Below are positions 21,381 through 27,543 of a stretch of DNA of 37,425 bases, piece after piece (the first letter of the stretch is position 1; every line of letters starts with the position of its first letter). The stretch comes from a virus. The translations under genes and the position numbers were made by a program. The stretch spans positions 1 through 37,425 of the IMG/VR virus record IMGVR_UViG_3300049793_000041. One strand, written 5' to 3'. Under the pieces are notes generated by a model. It saw only the letters and a program-made list of their open reading frames with translations, was not told the DNA's origin and searched no databases.

Positions 21381-22127
21381 ATGAATACCATGGTGAGCCG
21401 CGAGATTGCAAAAAAGGTGCTGGAAGTTGTTGATGCTGGACTGGTGAACGGTAAAGGAAATCCGATCCCCGGGCAGATGTGTGTCGAAGCGGCTGTATGC
21501 TACGCCATGGGCCTGCCACACAGCGACGAACCGAAGTGCGTAGGTGCGACTGTTCGCGGCTTCAAAATCCGCTTGAATGATTCGAAGTGGCCGACCGATG
21601 CCGACCGCACGAAAGGCATGCGCAAGCTGGCTATTGCCCAGCTTGGCAGCGACACTATCGACCAGATGGCGTTTGCCAAACATGTGGCGCTTGAGTGCCA
21701 GCTCCGCGTGCTGCCGCTGGCGCTGCGCCGCGCCGCCAGCTTCAAAGGACCGTTCGCTGAACGCCTGGAAGCAGCTGCTGTTGTGTGCGAGTCCGCAACG
21801 ACGCTTGAGCAAGCCAACGCGGCTACGCTGTACGCAAAGGCGCTGACAAAAGAAAGTCGCGCCAACGCCAACGCCAACGCCAACGCCTACGCCAACGCCA
21901 ACGCCTACGCCAACGCCTACGCCTACGCCTACGCCTACGCCAACGCCAACGCCTACGCCTACGCCTACGCCTACGCCTACGCCTACGCCTACGCCTACGC
22001 CAACGCCAAGGATTTCTGCCTGCAGGTTTTGAACCTGACTGCTGAAATTGGACTGGAAGCGCTGATCGCATGCAATTCGCCAGGCTGCGCATGGCTGGAT
22101 TTGTGCGATGAAGCGGTAGCGGTATAA
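21381..22127 (+). CDS. Ala-Asn / Ala-Tyr repeat protein
   Basis: This 248-aa protein has an N-terminal domain (residues 1-150) with [37 protein letters not shown] and [15 protein letters not shown] recall this domain in phage and bacterial proteins that carry a low-complexity insert. Residues 161-208 are 24 Ala-Asn or Ala-Tyr dipeptides. The last about 40 residues return to ordinary sequence ([20 protein letters not shown]). An alternating A-x stretch could form a small beta or helical solenoid, or a flexible stalk. Start ATG 21381 is chosen over an upstream candidate because of the good leader GGAGAATGGGGAAAAT. It is the first sure gene after the right structured RNA. Function unknown. Confidence 0.72.
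   Translation: MNTMVSREIAKKVLEVVDAGLVNGKGNPIPGQMCVEAAVCYAMGLPHSDEPKCVGATVRGFKIRLNDSKWPTDADRTKGMRKLAIAQLGSDTIDQMAFAKHVALECQLRVLPLALRRAASFKGPFAERLEAAAVVCESATTLEQANAATLYAKALTKESRANANANANAYANANAYANAYAYAYAYANANAYAYAYAYAYAYAYAYANAKDFCLQVLNLTAEIGLEALIACNSPGCAWLDLCDEAVAV
21861..22004 (+). repeat. In-frame 6-bp tandem array, 24 units (Ala-Asn/Ala-Tyr)
   Basis: Twenty-four hexamers GCCAAC or GCCTAC follow one another without interruption, differing only at one base (A or T). Codons are uniform (Ala always GCC). This is a young microsatellite that stays in frame on expansion or contraction. Confidence 0.93.
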
Positions 22128-22129
22128 TC

Positions 22130-22561
22130 ATGATATGCCTACCAGACTGGATTCCTGCTGAAGCATGGGCCGAGTTCAAACGCATGCGTAAAAGCATCCG
22201 CAAGCCTATGACAGAGTATGCTGAATCTCTCATGATCAAGCGCTTAAAAGGCTTTGTCGATGCAGGCCAAGACGCGCAAGCTATCCTTGACCAATCGATT
22301 GTTCATTGCTGGCAGACGGTATATGAGCTAAAGGTTGAGGAAGTGCTACAAGTTCCATTTTCGCCTGCAAAGCTTAGTGTTGTCCCATCCCGCAACGGTC
22401 AAGCATGGAACCTGAGCAACGAGGGGATCATAAGTAAAGCTAGGCAGTGCGGTGTCCCTATGCAGCGTGGCGACACTTACGAGCAAATCAAAGATCGCGT
22501 GCAACAGTTTATTGATGATCCTAGAAATCAGGTTATGAAACACCGTGACGCGGAGCGGTGA
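22130..22561 (+). CDS. Possible replication-accessory protein (143 aa)
   Basis: Residues 6-63 (IPAEAWAEFKRMRKSIRKPM, TEYAESLMIKRLKGFVDAGQ, AQAILDQSIVHCWQTVYEL) match the pattern found at the C-terminus of several phage replication-initiation or helicase-loader proteins (I-P-x-x-x-W ... R-x-x-x-x-x-P-x-T ... W-x-x-x-Y). Here it is at the N-terminus and is followed by a second helical part with KARQCGVPMQRGDTYEQIKD. No N-terminal winged helix or ATPase domain is present. It starts just after the previous stop without a strong ribosome-binding site. Role in replication is a guess from the motif. Confidence 0.6.
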   Translation: MICLPDWIPAEAWAEFKRMRKSIRKPMTEYAESLMIKRLKGFVDAGQDAQAILDQSIVHCWQTVYELKVEEVLQVPFSPAKLSVVPSRNGQAWNLSNEGIISKARQCGVPMQRGDTYEQIKDRVQQFIDDPRNQVMKHRDAER

Positions 22562-22563
22562 AT

Positions 22564-22749
22564 ATGAAAATTGACCGGGAAAAGATGCGCCAGATTGGCG
22601 AAGCGGTAAAGGAGCGCGAAAGAATGCGTCAAATTATCCGCGCATCATATGGCAACGATGCATTAGCGCAGCGCTTTGGCGTGAATGTCAGGACAATTGA
22701 GAAACTAGCAGCGCTACACCACAACAAGACAACACATGAACCCGCTTGA
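22564..22749 (+). CDS. Small helix-turn-helix protein (61 aa)
   Basis: A basic N-terminal helix (KIDREKMRQIGEAVKERERM) is followed by a compact helix-turn-helix, SYGNDALAQRFGVNVRTIEK, in which the second helix reads like a recognition helix. ATG 22564 is preferred to GTG 22558 because of the nearby GGTGA. It overlaps the next gene by 14 bases. It may regulate the late genes or bind the origin; nothing in the sequence decides. Confidence 0.65.
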   Translation: MKIDREKMRQIGEAVKERERMRQIIRASYGNDALAQRFGVNVRTIEKLAALHHNKTTHEPA

Positions 22750-23119
22750 CCTTATCGCAGCAAAACAGCCTGTAGGGCGCGAATACGCATCGGAGGCCGA
22801 ACTATTCGTCCTGTGTCATTTCGACGCCGCCAAGCGCGGTCTATGCACATCCCAAGGCTATAATTTCATCAGCCGACATCTGTGCATGGCCTATTTCATC
22901 GGCGCCAGGCTTAAATCTCGCCCGTTCATGGAATTGACGATGAAAGCGGGTGACGCCTGGCGACATGCTGGCGATCGTCCAACAGCAACAGCAGACTTGA
23001 CGACTGGCGAATACAACGCCATTCGGGCGGCGCTCAAGGTGTATTTCCGGGCGCTGCCAAAGGTGGAAGTTGGAACATATCGTCAGGCTTGCAATGTGGC
23101 TGACAAGATCATGCAGTAA
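22736..23119 (+). CDS. Hypothetical phage protein (127 aa)
   Basis: This helical protein contains EYASEAELFVLCHFDAAKRG, CTSQGYNFISRHLCMAYFIG (about residues 37-56) and a C-terminal KVYFRALPKVEVGTYRQACN. I recall similar proteins in early regions of other phages but no function. It has 6 Cys/His-rich positions but no zinc pattern. ATG overlaps the end of the upstream gene by 14 bases. In position it lies where a late-gene antiterminator might be expected, but no such motif is seen. Confidence 0.62.
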   Translation: MNPLDLIAAKQPVGREYASEAELFVLCHFDAAKRGLCTSQGYNFISRHLCMAYFIGARLKSRPFMELTMKAGDAWRHAGDRPTATADLTTGEYNAIRAALKVYFRALPKVEVGTYRQACNVADKIMQ

Positions 23120-23134
23120 CCAAAGGGGTACAAA

Positions 23135-23341
23135 ATGAATTTGTACCTGATTGAACGGACAGATGAAGTCTGATATGACGAATACGACGCGCATGTAGTC
23201 GCAGCTATTTGTGAGGAAGATGCTTTGCGCATCGCGCATTTGGGCGCATTAATTTATGCAGCGCCTACTTGCAAATTGATCGGCACGGCAGCAGAAAGCA
23301 TTGAGGAAGGTAGCATGCTTGGCTCATTCAACGCAGGATAG
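23135..23341 (+). pseudogene. Small phage gene interrupted by an in-frame TGA at codon 13
   Basis: A frame starts at ATG 23135 behind AAAGGGG and reads MNLYLIERTDEV, then TGA (23171-23173). It continues in the same frame YDEYDAHVVAAICEEDALRI to a final EEGSMLGSFNAG and TAG 23341. Both halves look like one small protein of the LYLIERTDEV...GSFNAG type I recall from other phages, in which a Trp or Gly is usual near the break; TGG to TGA is one base. Other genes here end in TGA, so general recoding is unlikely. Either the gene is inactivated by a point mutation, TGA is read through, or the base is an assembly error. Confidence 0.65.
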
Positions 23342-23381
23342 CAATAACCAGCCCGATTGGGCAATAACTAGGGGGAGAGAA

Positions 23382-23807
23382 ATGCAAGCACCATCAGAAC
23401 TAGACAAGGCAGTTGAATACACGAAGCAGTTCATCGACGCGATGACCCCAGTCGCAAAGCAAGCGTATGAAATCGGTTTGTTTACGCTTCAAATCGACGC
23501 CGCGCAGGCGTTGGTGATGGCGGTAGTCATAATTGCTGTTTGCGTTTATTCGTTGCGGCGCGTGAGGGGCGATTGGTTGGCAGCAACAGCAAAGGCACTA
23601 CTCCCAAATAATCAACTGAATTATTTCAAGAGCGGGGCAACCGATCATTTACCAATGGACGGCATTCCGCATATAGTCGTCACTATGGCTGCGACTATCG
23701 GCGTCATCGTCTGCACTTTTAACTTGGTGAATGTCTGGAACTGGACGAAGTTAGTTGCGCCGCAATTATGGCTCGCGCATCAGGCAATCGAAAAGCTCAT
23801 TAAGTAA
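23382..23807 (+). CDS. Two-span membrane protein (141 aa)
   Basis: After a charged N-terminal helix (QAPSELDKAVEYTKQFIDAM) there is a first membrane span at about residues 40-58 (ALVMAVVIIAVCVYSL). It is followed by Arg-rich RRVRGDW, a polar loop, and a second span at about 97-117 (IVVTMAATIGVIVCTFNL). A short C-terminal helix follows. The ATG at 23382 follows GGGGGAGAG. Similar proteins occur before lysis or late genes in other phages, but no role is assigned. Confidence 0.68.
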   Translation: MQAPSELDKAVEYTKQFIDAMTPVAKQAYEIGLFTLQIDAAQALVMAVVIIAVCVYSLRRVRGDWLAATAKALLPNNQLNYFKSGATDHLPMDGIPHIVVTMAATIGVIVCTFNLVNVWNWTKLVAPQLWLAHQAIEKLIK

Positions 23808-23832
23808 TCTTCCTGCCCCTAAAAGGACTGCC

Positions 23833-23982
23833 ATGAAACTATACCTAATCGGCATTGCAATAGGCGTTGTTGGATTTTTCATTGCCATGGTATTCGGCAG
23901 CGCCTCAAGGCTGGGCCGAAGCGATGAGCGCCAGACTCAACGAGGAAAGAAACCGCTGGATTTCGATACGGATTTCCTTTAA
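23833..23982 (+). CDS. 49-aa single-span membrane protein
   Basis: A short protein begins MKLYLIGIAIGVVGFFIAMV, one membrane span, followed by a basic/acidic tail (RLGRSDERQTQRGKKPLDFD). The ribosome-binding site is AAAAGGA. It is the last gene before the tRNA. The positive tail predicts a cytoplasmic C-terminus. Function unknown. Confidence 0.62.
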   Translation: MKLYLIGIAIGVVGFFIAMVFGSASRLGRSDERQTQRGKKPLDFDTDFL

Positions 23983-24060
23983 AGTAAGGTCTTAATTCGC
24001 TGCACCTAGGTATGCCCGATCTACGGAATAAGGCAGAGAACGAATGGCGGCACAGAATAC

Positions 24061-24136
24061 GCTGGTTTAGCTCATTTGGAAGAGCAACGGCTTTGTAAGC
24101 CGAAGGCACTTGGTTCGATTCCAAGAATCAGCACCA
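24061..24136 (+). tRNA. tRNA-Thr (anticodon TGT), CCA encoded
   Basis: A full cloverleaf can be drawn. Acceptor GCTGGTT pairs with AATCAGC (one G-U), D stem is GCTC/GAGC, and anticodon stem is ACGGC/GCCGA with loop TTTGTAA giving anticodon TGT. Variable loop AGGCA and T arm CTTGG-TTCGATT-CCAAG complete it. A 3' discriminator A is followed by encoded CCA. It would read ACA codons. It lies between the early and late arms. Confidence 0.93.
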
Positions 24137-24292
24137 GTTTCACAGCGTCCACGCGCAAGCCCGTAATAGGGCGCACCTTTCGTCAGAACCTGATCTGACT
24201 ATCGTGGAGCTCAGGGAGTGGCGCTTGAAGCTGGCAATCTATCCCGGCAACGGTGAGCCAGTAAGACACATTCAGGCAAACAACGTTGATAA

Positions 24293-24325
24293 CGGGCTGG
24301 CGTAGAATCCCACTATGCCAGCCCG
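24293..24325 (+). terminator. Strong hairpin, possible terminator or attenuator
   Basis: CGGGCTGGCGTAG (24293-24305) pairs with CTATGCCAGCCCG (24313-24325) over 13 bp with one G-U pair, around the 7-base loop AATCCCA. Only a weak T-rich stretch follows (ATTGCTTTG), so a regulated or rho-independent attenuator is more likely than a strong terminator. It separates the early arm and tRNA from the structural genes. Confidence 0.5.
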
Positions 24326-24385
24326 ATTGCTTTGATGTATCATGCTGCTATGCAGCCACAACAGCGCTGTCACTGAATAACTTAC

Positions 24386-24397
24386 CGCCGTGAGGCG
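24386..24397 (+). repeat. Short GTGA-loop hairpin upstream of a virion gene (copy 1)
   Basis: CGCC-GTGA-GGCG is a 4-bp stem closed by a GNRA-type tetraloop, 14 bases before the ATG at 24412 and just ahead of the AGGAG ribosome-binding site. Near-identical elements precede the coat gene at 30486-30498 and 30521-30532, so it may be a shared leader element that stabilises or regulates late messages. Confidence 0.5.
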
Positions 24398-24411
24398 CAG
24401 GAGATACACAC

Positions 24412-25839
24412 ATGGCAGCTGGTGATACCTTTACCGGGGCGCAGCGATATTCCTCAACTGGTGCGGCTTACAACGTTGCTGATTCTACCAGCGTACAGGG
24501 AACGTTTCTTTCCACTCCTAGTATGGCCGCTCTTGGCCTGTTTGCTCAAGTCAACCCATACGGCTCCCTAAAGGTCAGCATTGAGCCATCGTCGCTGTTT
24601 GTAGACGCCTTTGACGGTGCTACGGTTGACACTACTAACAAGTGGACGCTCTCAGGCACCGCAGTGCCAACGCAAACGGCTGGTAACTTCACGCTGAATG
24701 GTGGCACGACTGCCAACGCAACATCTGTTGCAATTTCGCAACCAACTTTCACTCCGCCAGGTCTTGGCTACCGCATCAACGCAGGGGCAATTACTCTTGA
24801 TACGGTGCAGGTAAGCAACCCGGCCAGTCATACGTTTATCGGTGTTGGTCAGGTTACATCATATGCATACGCAACTCCACTGACTGATGGTGCTGGCTTT
24901 GAGCGAGATTCAACCGGCGCGCTGAATGCTGTTGTCTACGTGGCCGGCACTCGGTATGTTATCAACAGCACGAATCCCGCACTTATCACCGCGCAAGGTT
25001 CTTTGCCTACTGGCGGTAGCTCATCCCCACTTGCCGCGATGACCTGGCCGACTGCTGGCCCGCACATCTACGCGACGATTGATCGCGGCGACACGATGTT
25101 TTTCTACATCGATTCGACTGATGCTCCTATTGCCTTCTGCCGCAATATCCAGCCACAAGCACAAAACCTGCCATTCCGCATGGCAAAGGTAAATGCCGCT
25201 GCTGCTGTAGTAGCAACATCGTTTGTCGCAAGCGGTACGGTAGTGGGGGACTCCACCTCGCAGAACTGCACAATCTCCGATCCTACCTATCCATGGCGCC
25301 GTATGGTCATTGGTTCAAGCGGTGGTGCCTCAGTAACTACACCTGGGCGACTTGCCAAGAGCTTTTCGACCGCGTTTAACGTGGCACCAGCCGCCACAGC
25401 AACTGACGTAGCAGTCATTAGCGGGAACGCAACGAATACATGTTATGTCACTCGCATCACAGTAAGCGGAATCCAGACGACAGCTGGCCTTGTCGACATG
25501 CTGTTGATCAAGCGCTCGACTGCTGACACTGGTGGAACGTCAACCGGCCAAGGCGCAGCACCACATGATGCAAATGACGCTGCTGCCGTCTCTGTTGTAT
25601 TGGCCTACACAGCTAATCCTGCTGCGCTAGGAACCGCCGTGGGTACTATACGACGCTCCTATGTGCCAGTTGATGCCCCTGCAAGCGTAGTAGGAAACCC
25701 ATCGGTCGTATTCGACTTTGCGGATAACGGTAAAGAAATTACCCTTCGTGGCGTGGCGCAACAACTAGCCTTAAACCTGAACGGAGTAACTGTCACTGGT
25801 GGATTGCTCAACATCGTTGTTGAGTGGTACGAAGTGTAA
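24412..25839 (+). CDS. Putative virion surface or decoration protein (475 aa)
   Basis: This Ala/Thr/Gly/Ser-rich, beta-strand-rich protein starts MAAGDTFTGAQRYSSTGAAY and has virtually no charged clusters, as in capsid-surface proteins. Residues about 60-280 resemble a jelly-roll or lectin-like domain (LFVDAFDGATVDTTNKWTLS, TMFFYIDSTDAPIAFCRNIQ). The last about 150 residues (ATNTCYVTRITVSGIQTTAG, VVFDFADNGKEITLRGVAQQ) look like a separate sandwich domain often found in head fibre or decoration proteins. It is the first gene of the late arm, before terminase. Attachment to the head or tail is inferred. Ribosome-binding site AGGAG. Confidence 0.6.
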   Translation: MAAGDTFTGAQRYSSTGAAYNVADSTSVQGTFLSTPSMAALGLFAQVNPYGSLKVSIEPSSLFVDAFDGATVDTTNKWTLSGTAVPTQTAGNFTLNGGTTANATSVAISQPTFTPPGLGYRINAGAITLDTVQVSNPASHTFIGVGQVTSYAYATPLTDGAGFERDSTGALNAVVYVAGTRYVINSTNPALITAQGSLPTGGSSSPLAAMTWPTAGPHIYATIDRGDTMFFYIDSTDAPIAFCRNIQPQAQNLPFRMAKVNAAAAVVATSFVASGTVVGDSTSQNCTISDPTYPWRRMVIGSSGGASVTTPGRLAKSFSTAFNVAPAATATDVAVISGNATNTCYVTRITVSGIQTTAGLVDMLLIKRSTADTGGTSTGQGAAPHDANDAAAVSVVLAYTANPAALGTAVGTIRRSYVPVDAPASVVGNPSVVFDFADNGKEITLRGVAQQLALNLNGVTVTGGLLNIVVEWYEV

Positions 25840-25904
25840 AATAGCAACAAACCGCACTTGCCCGGATGGCATGATTTAACTTGCGCTAGACGCATGAGGC
25901 AGTA

Positions 25905-26201
25905 ATGACTACGGAGTCAGTAAAAAAAACCAAATGTAACTTGCCAGGTGCAGGCCCAGGCAGGCCCAAGGGAATCCCTAACAAGCTCACTCAGACGGCC
26001 AAGGAGGCGATTGCAGCCGCAGCGCAGGCATTGGGTGGTGCGGATCGCTTGACGGCTTGGGCGCAGGAAGACCCGACTAATGAGCGAGTCTTCTGGGGGA
26101 CCATCTATCCTAAGCTTTTGCCACTTCAGGTGACGGGTGACGGTGGTGGGCCTCTTGAATTGAGCTTGAAACTGAAATTTGTAAAACCAAATGCAGATTG
26201 A
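25905..26201 (+). CDS. terS: Small terminase subunit or terminase-associated DNA-binding protein
   Basis: This 98-aa protein has the N-terminal AT-hook-like basic element PGRPKGIPNKLTQTAKEAIA (residues 18-37), then an Ala-rich helix. The conserved tail DPTNERVFWGTIYPKLLPLQ (57-76) with VTGDGGGPLEL is the hallmark of a protein encoded just before TerL in many podoviruses. It binds the packaging site and delivers DNA to the large subunit. The gene overlaps terL by 11 bases. It is shorter than typical TerS, so it may be the DNA-binding part only. RBS GAGG. Confidence 0.78.
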   Translation: MTTESVKKTKCNLPGAGPGRPKGIPNKLTQTAKEAIAAAAQALGGADRLTAWAQEDPTNERVFWGTIYPKLLPLQVTGDGGGPLELSLKLKFVKPNAD

Positions 26202-27456
26202 GAGTGAGATTCATTTTCCTGAAGCTCTGGCATTCCTGTTTGAGCCGAAGAGGTACAAGATTTTGCACGGTGGGCGCGGCGGCTCAAAGTCATGGGGCAT
26301 TGCACGCGCCCTTTTGACGCTTGGTGCATCAAAGCCGCTTCGTGTGTTATGCGCTAGGGAAATGCAAACCTCTATTGCTCAGTCAGTGCATAAACTGTTG
26401 AAGGACCAGATTAGTGCACTCGGCCTGGATTCATTCTACGAAGTGCAGCAATACGTTATCAAGGGGCGTAATGGGACTGAATTCACGTTTCATGGGCTTA
26501 AGCACAATATCGCCAATATAAAATCGGTAGAAGGCACAGATATTTGCTGGGTAGAGGAAGCGCAGACTGTGAGTAAAACCAGCTGGGATACGCTTATTCC
26601 GACTATCCGTAAGGCTGGCTCGGAAATATGGATTAGCTTCAATCCGTCCCTAGAAGCGGACGAGACATATCAGCGATTTGTTGTTAAGCCGCCTAGCAAC
26701 TCAACAGTACAGAAAATCAACTGGTCTGATAATCCATGGTTTCCTGATGTTCTTCGCCAGGAAATGGAAGACCTGAAGGTTAAAGATTATGACGCCTACC
26801 TCACTGTTTGGGAGGGGCATTGTAAGCAAACGCTTGACGGGGCTATCTATGCCAATGAAGTACGCGCTTCAACTACTGGCGATCGCTTTACGCGTGTTCC
26901 ATATGATGAAAGCAAGCCAGTTCATACGTTTTGGGACTTGGGGCGTGCGGACAAGACGGCTATTTGGTTCATTCAGCAAGTAGGCTTTGAATATCGAGTG
27001 ATCGACTACTACGAAAACCAAGGCCATGCGCTCGGGCATTATTTGAAGGAATTACAGATTCGCCCATATGTCTATGGTGATACTTGGCTACCGCATGACG
27101 CCGATAACGAGCTATTGGCAAGCGAGCGCACGATTGCGCAACAAGCCAGGGCCGCTGGGTTCAAGGTGCGCATCACTCCAAAGACTAGCATTGCAGTAGG
27201 AATTAACGCCGCAAGAACGATTTTCGCTAACTGCTGGTTCGACATGGATAAATGCGCTGATGGCATCCAATGCTTGCGAAACTATCGGTATGACGTTGAC
27301 CCAGATACGCAGCAGTACAGCACGCAGCCGCTGCATGACTGGGCATCACACGGCGCTGATGCATTCCGGTATTTCGCTGTAGCCATCAAGGAACCGAAGA
27401 AGAAAGCGCCGAAGAATGAAAATATTCCACAGAATGGTGGTTGGATGAGCGCATAA
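26191..27456 (+). CDS. terL: Terminase large subunit
   Basis: This 421-aa PBSX/Terminase_3-type packaging motor has an N-terminal ATPase with Walker A GGRGGSKS (residues 27-34), Walker B ICWVEEAQ (118-125) and coupling motif WISFNPS (147-153). A C-terminal RNase-H-like nuclease has Asp249 in TFWDLGRADKTAIWF, the DAD/HDAD cluster at 302-305 and Asp390 in HDWASHGADAFRY. It pumps DNA into the prohead and cuts it. It starts inside terS. Close similarity to headful-type terminases would agree with the circularly permuted genome, but cut type cannot be read from the sequence. Confidence 0.93.
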   Translation: MQIESEIHFPEALAFLFEPKRYKILHGGRGGSKSWGIARALLTLGASKPLRVLCAREMQTSIAQSVHKLLKDQISALGLDSFYEVQQYVIKGRNGTEFTFHGLKHNIANIKSVEGTDICWVEEAQTVSKTSWDTLIPTIRKAGSEIWISFNPSLEADETYQRFVVKPPSNSTVQKINWSDNPWFPDVLRQEMEDLKVKDYDAYLTVWEGHCKQTLDGAIYANEVRASTTGDRFTRVPYDESKPVHTFWDLGRADKTAIWFIQQVGFEYRVIDYYENQGHALGHYLKELQIRPYVYGDTWLPHDADNELLASERTIAQQARAAGFKVRITPKTSIAVGINAARTIFANCWFDMDKCADGIQCLRNYRYDVDPDTQQYSTQPLHDWASHGADAFRYFAVAIKEPKKKAPKNENIPQNGGWMSA

Positions 27457-27488
27457 GACGCCAAAGTAATAAAGAATTACCGCAAGGA

Positions 27489-27516
27489 TTGATTTGTCAT
27501 AAGTAACGGGTATAAT
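27489..27516 (+). promoter_or_regulatory. Promoter candidate for portal and head genes
   Basis: TTGATT (27489-27494), 16 bp, then a perfect TATAAT (27511-27516). A transcript would start about 20 bases before the portal ATG at 27544, whose ribosome-binding site is GAGG. The gap between terL and portal (87 bases) is longer than other late-arm gaps, leaving room for a promoter. Confidence 0.5.
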
Positions 27517-27543
27517 CGGCAAATATTGGAATATGAGGCGCGA

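Larger units (their letters stand above)
24137..24411 (+). other. Gene-free structured leader of the late arm
   Basis: About 275 bases without a gene. It holds three hairpins: GCCC-GTAATA-GGGC (24159-24172), GTCAGA-ACCTGA-TCTGAC (24182-24199) and a 13-bp stem (24293-24305 with 24313-24325). An outer pairing TCCACG/CGTGGA brackets the first two. It may hold late-promoter, antitermination or packaging-site functions; a convincing promoter was not found. Confidence 0.55.

Noticed and set aside
22094-22129. TATAAT box just before the 22130 gene (TTGTGC, 16 bp, TATAAT)
   Set aside because: The box overlaps the stop of the upstream gene and a transcript would begin after the ATG at 22130, so it cannot serve that gene.
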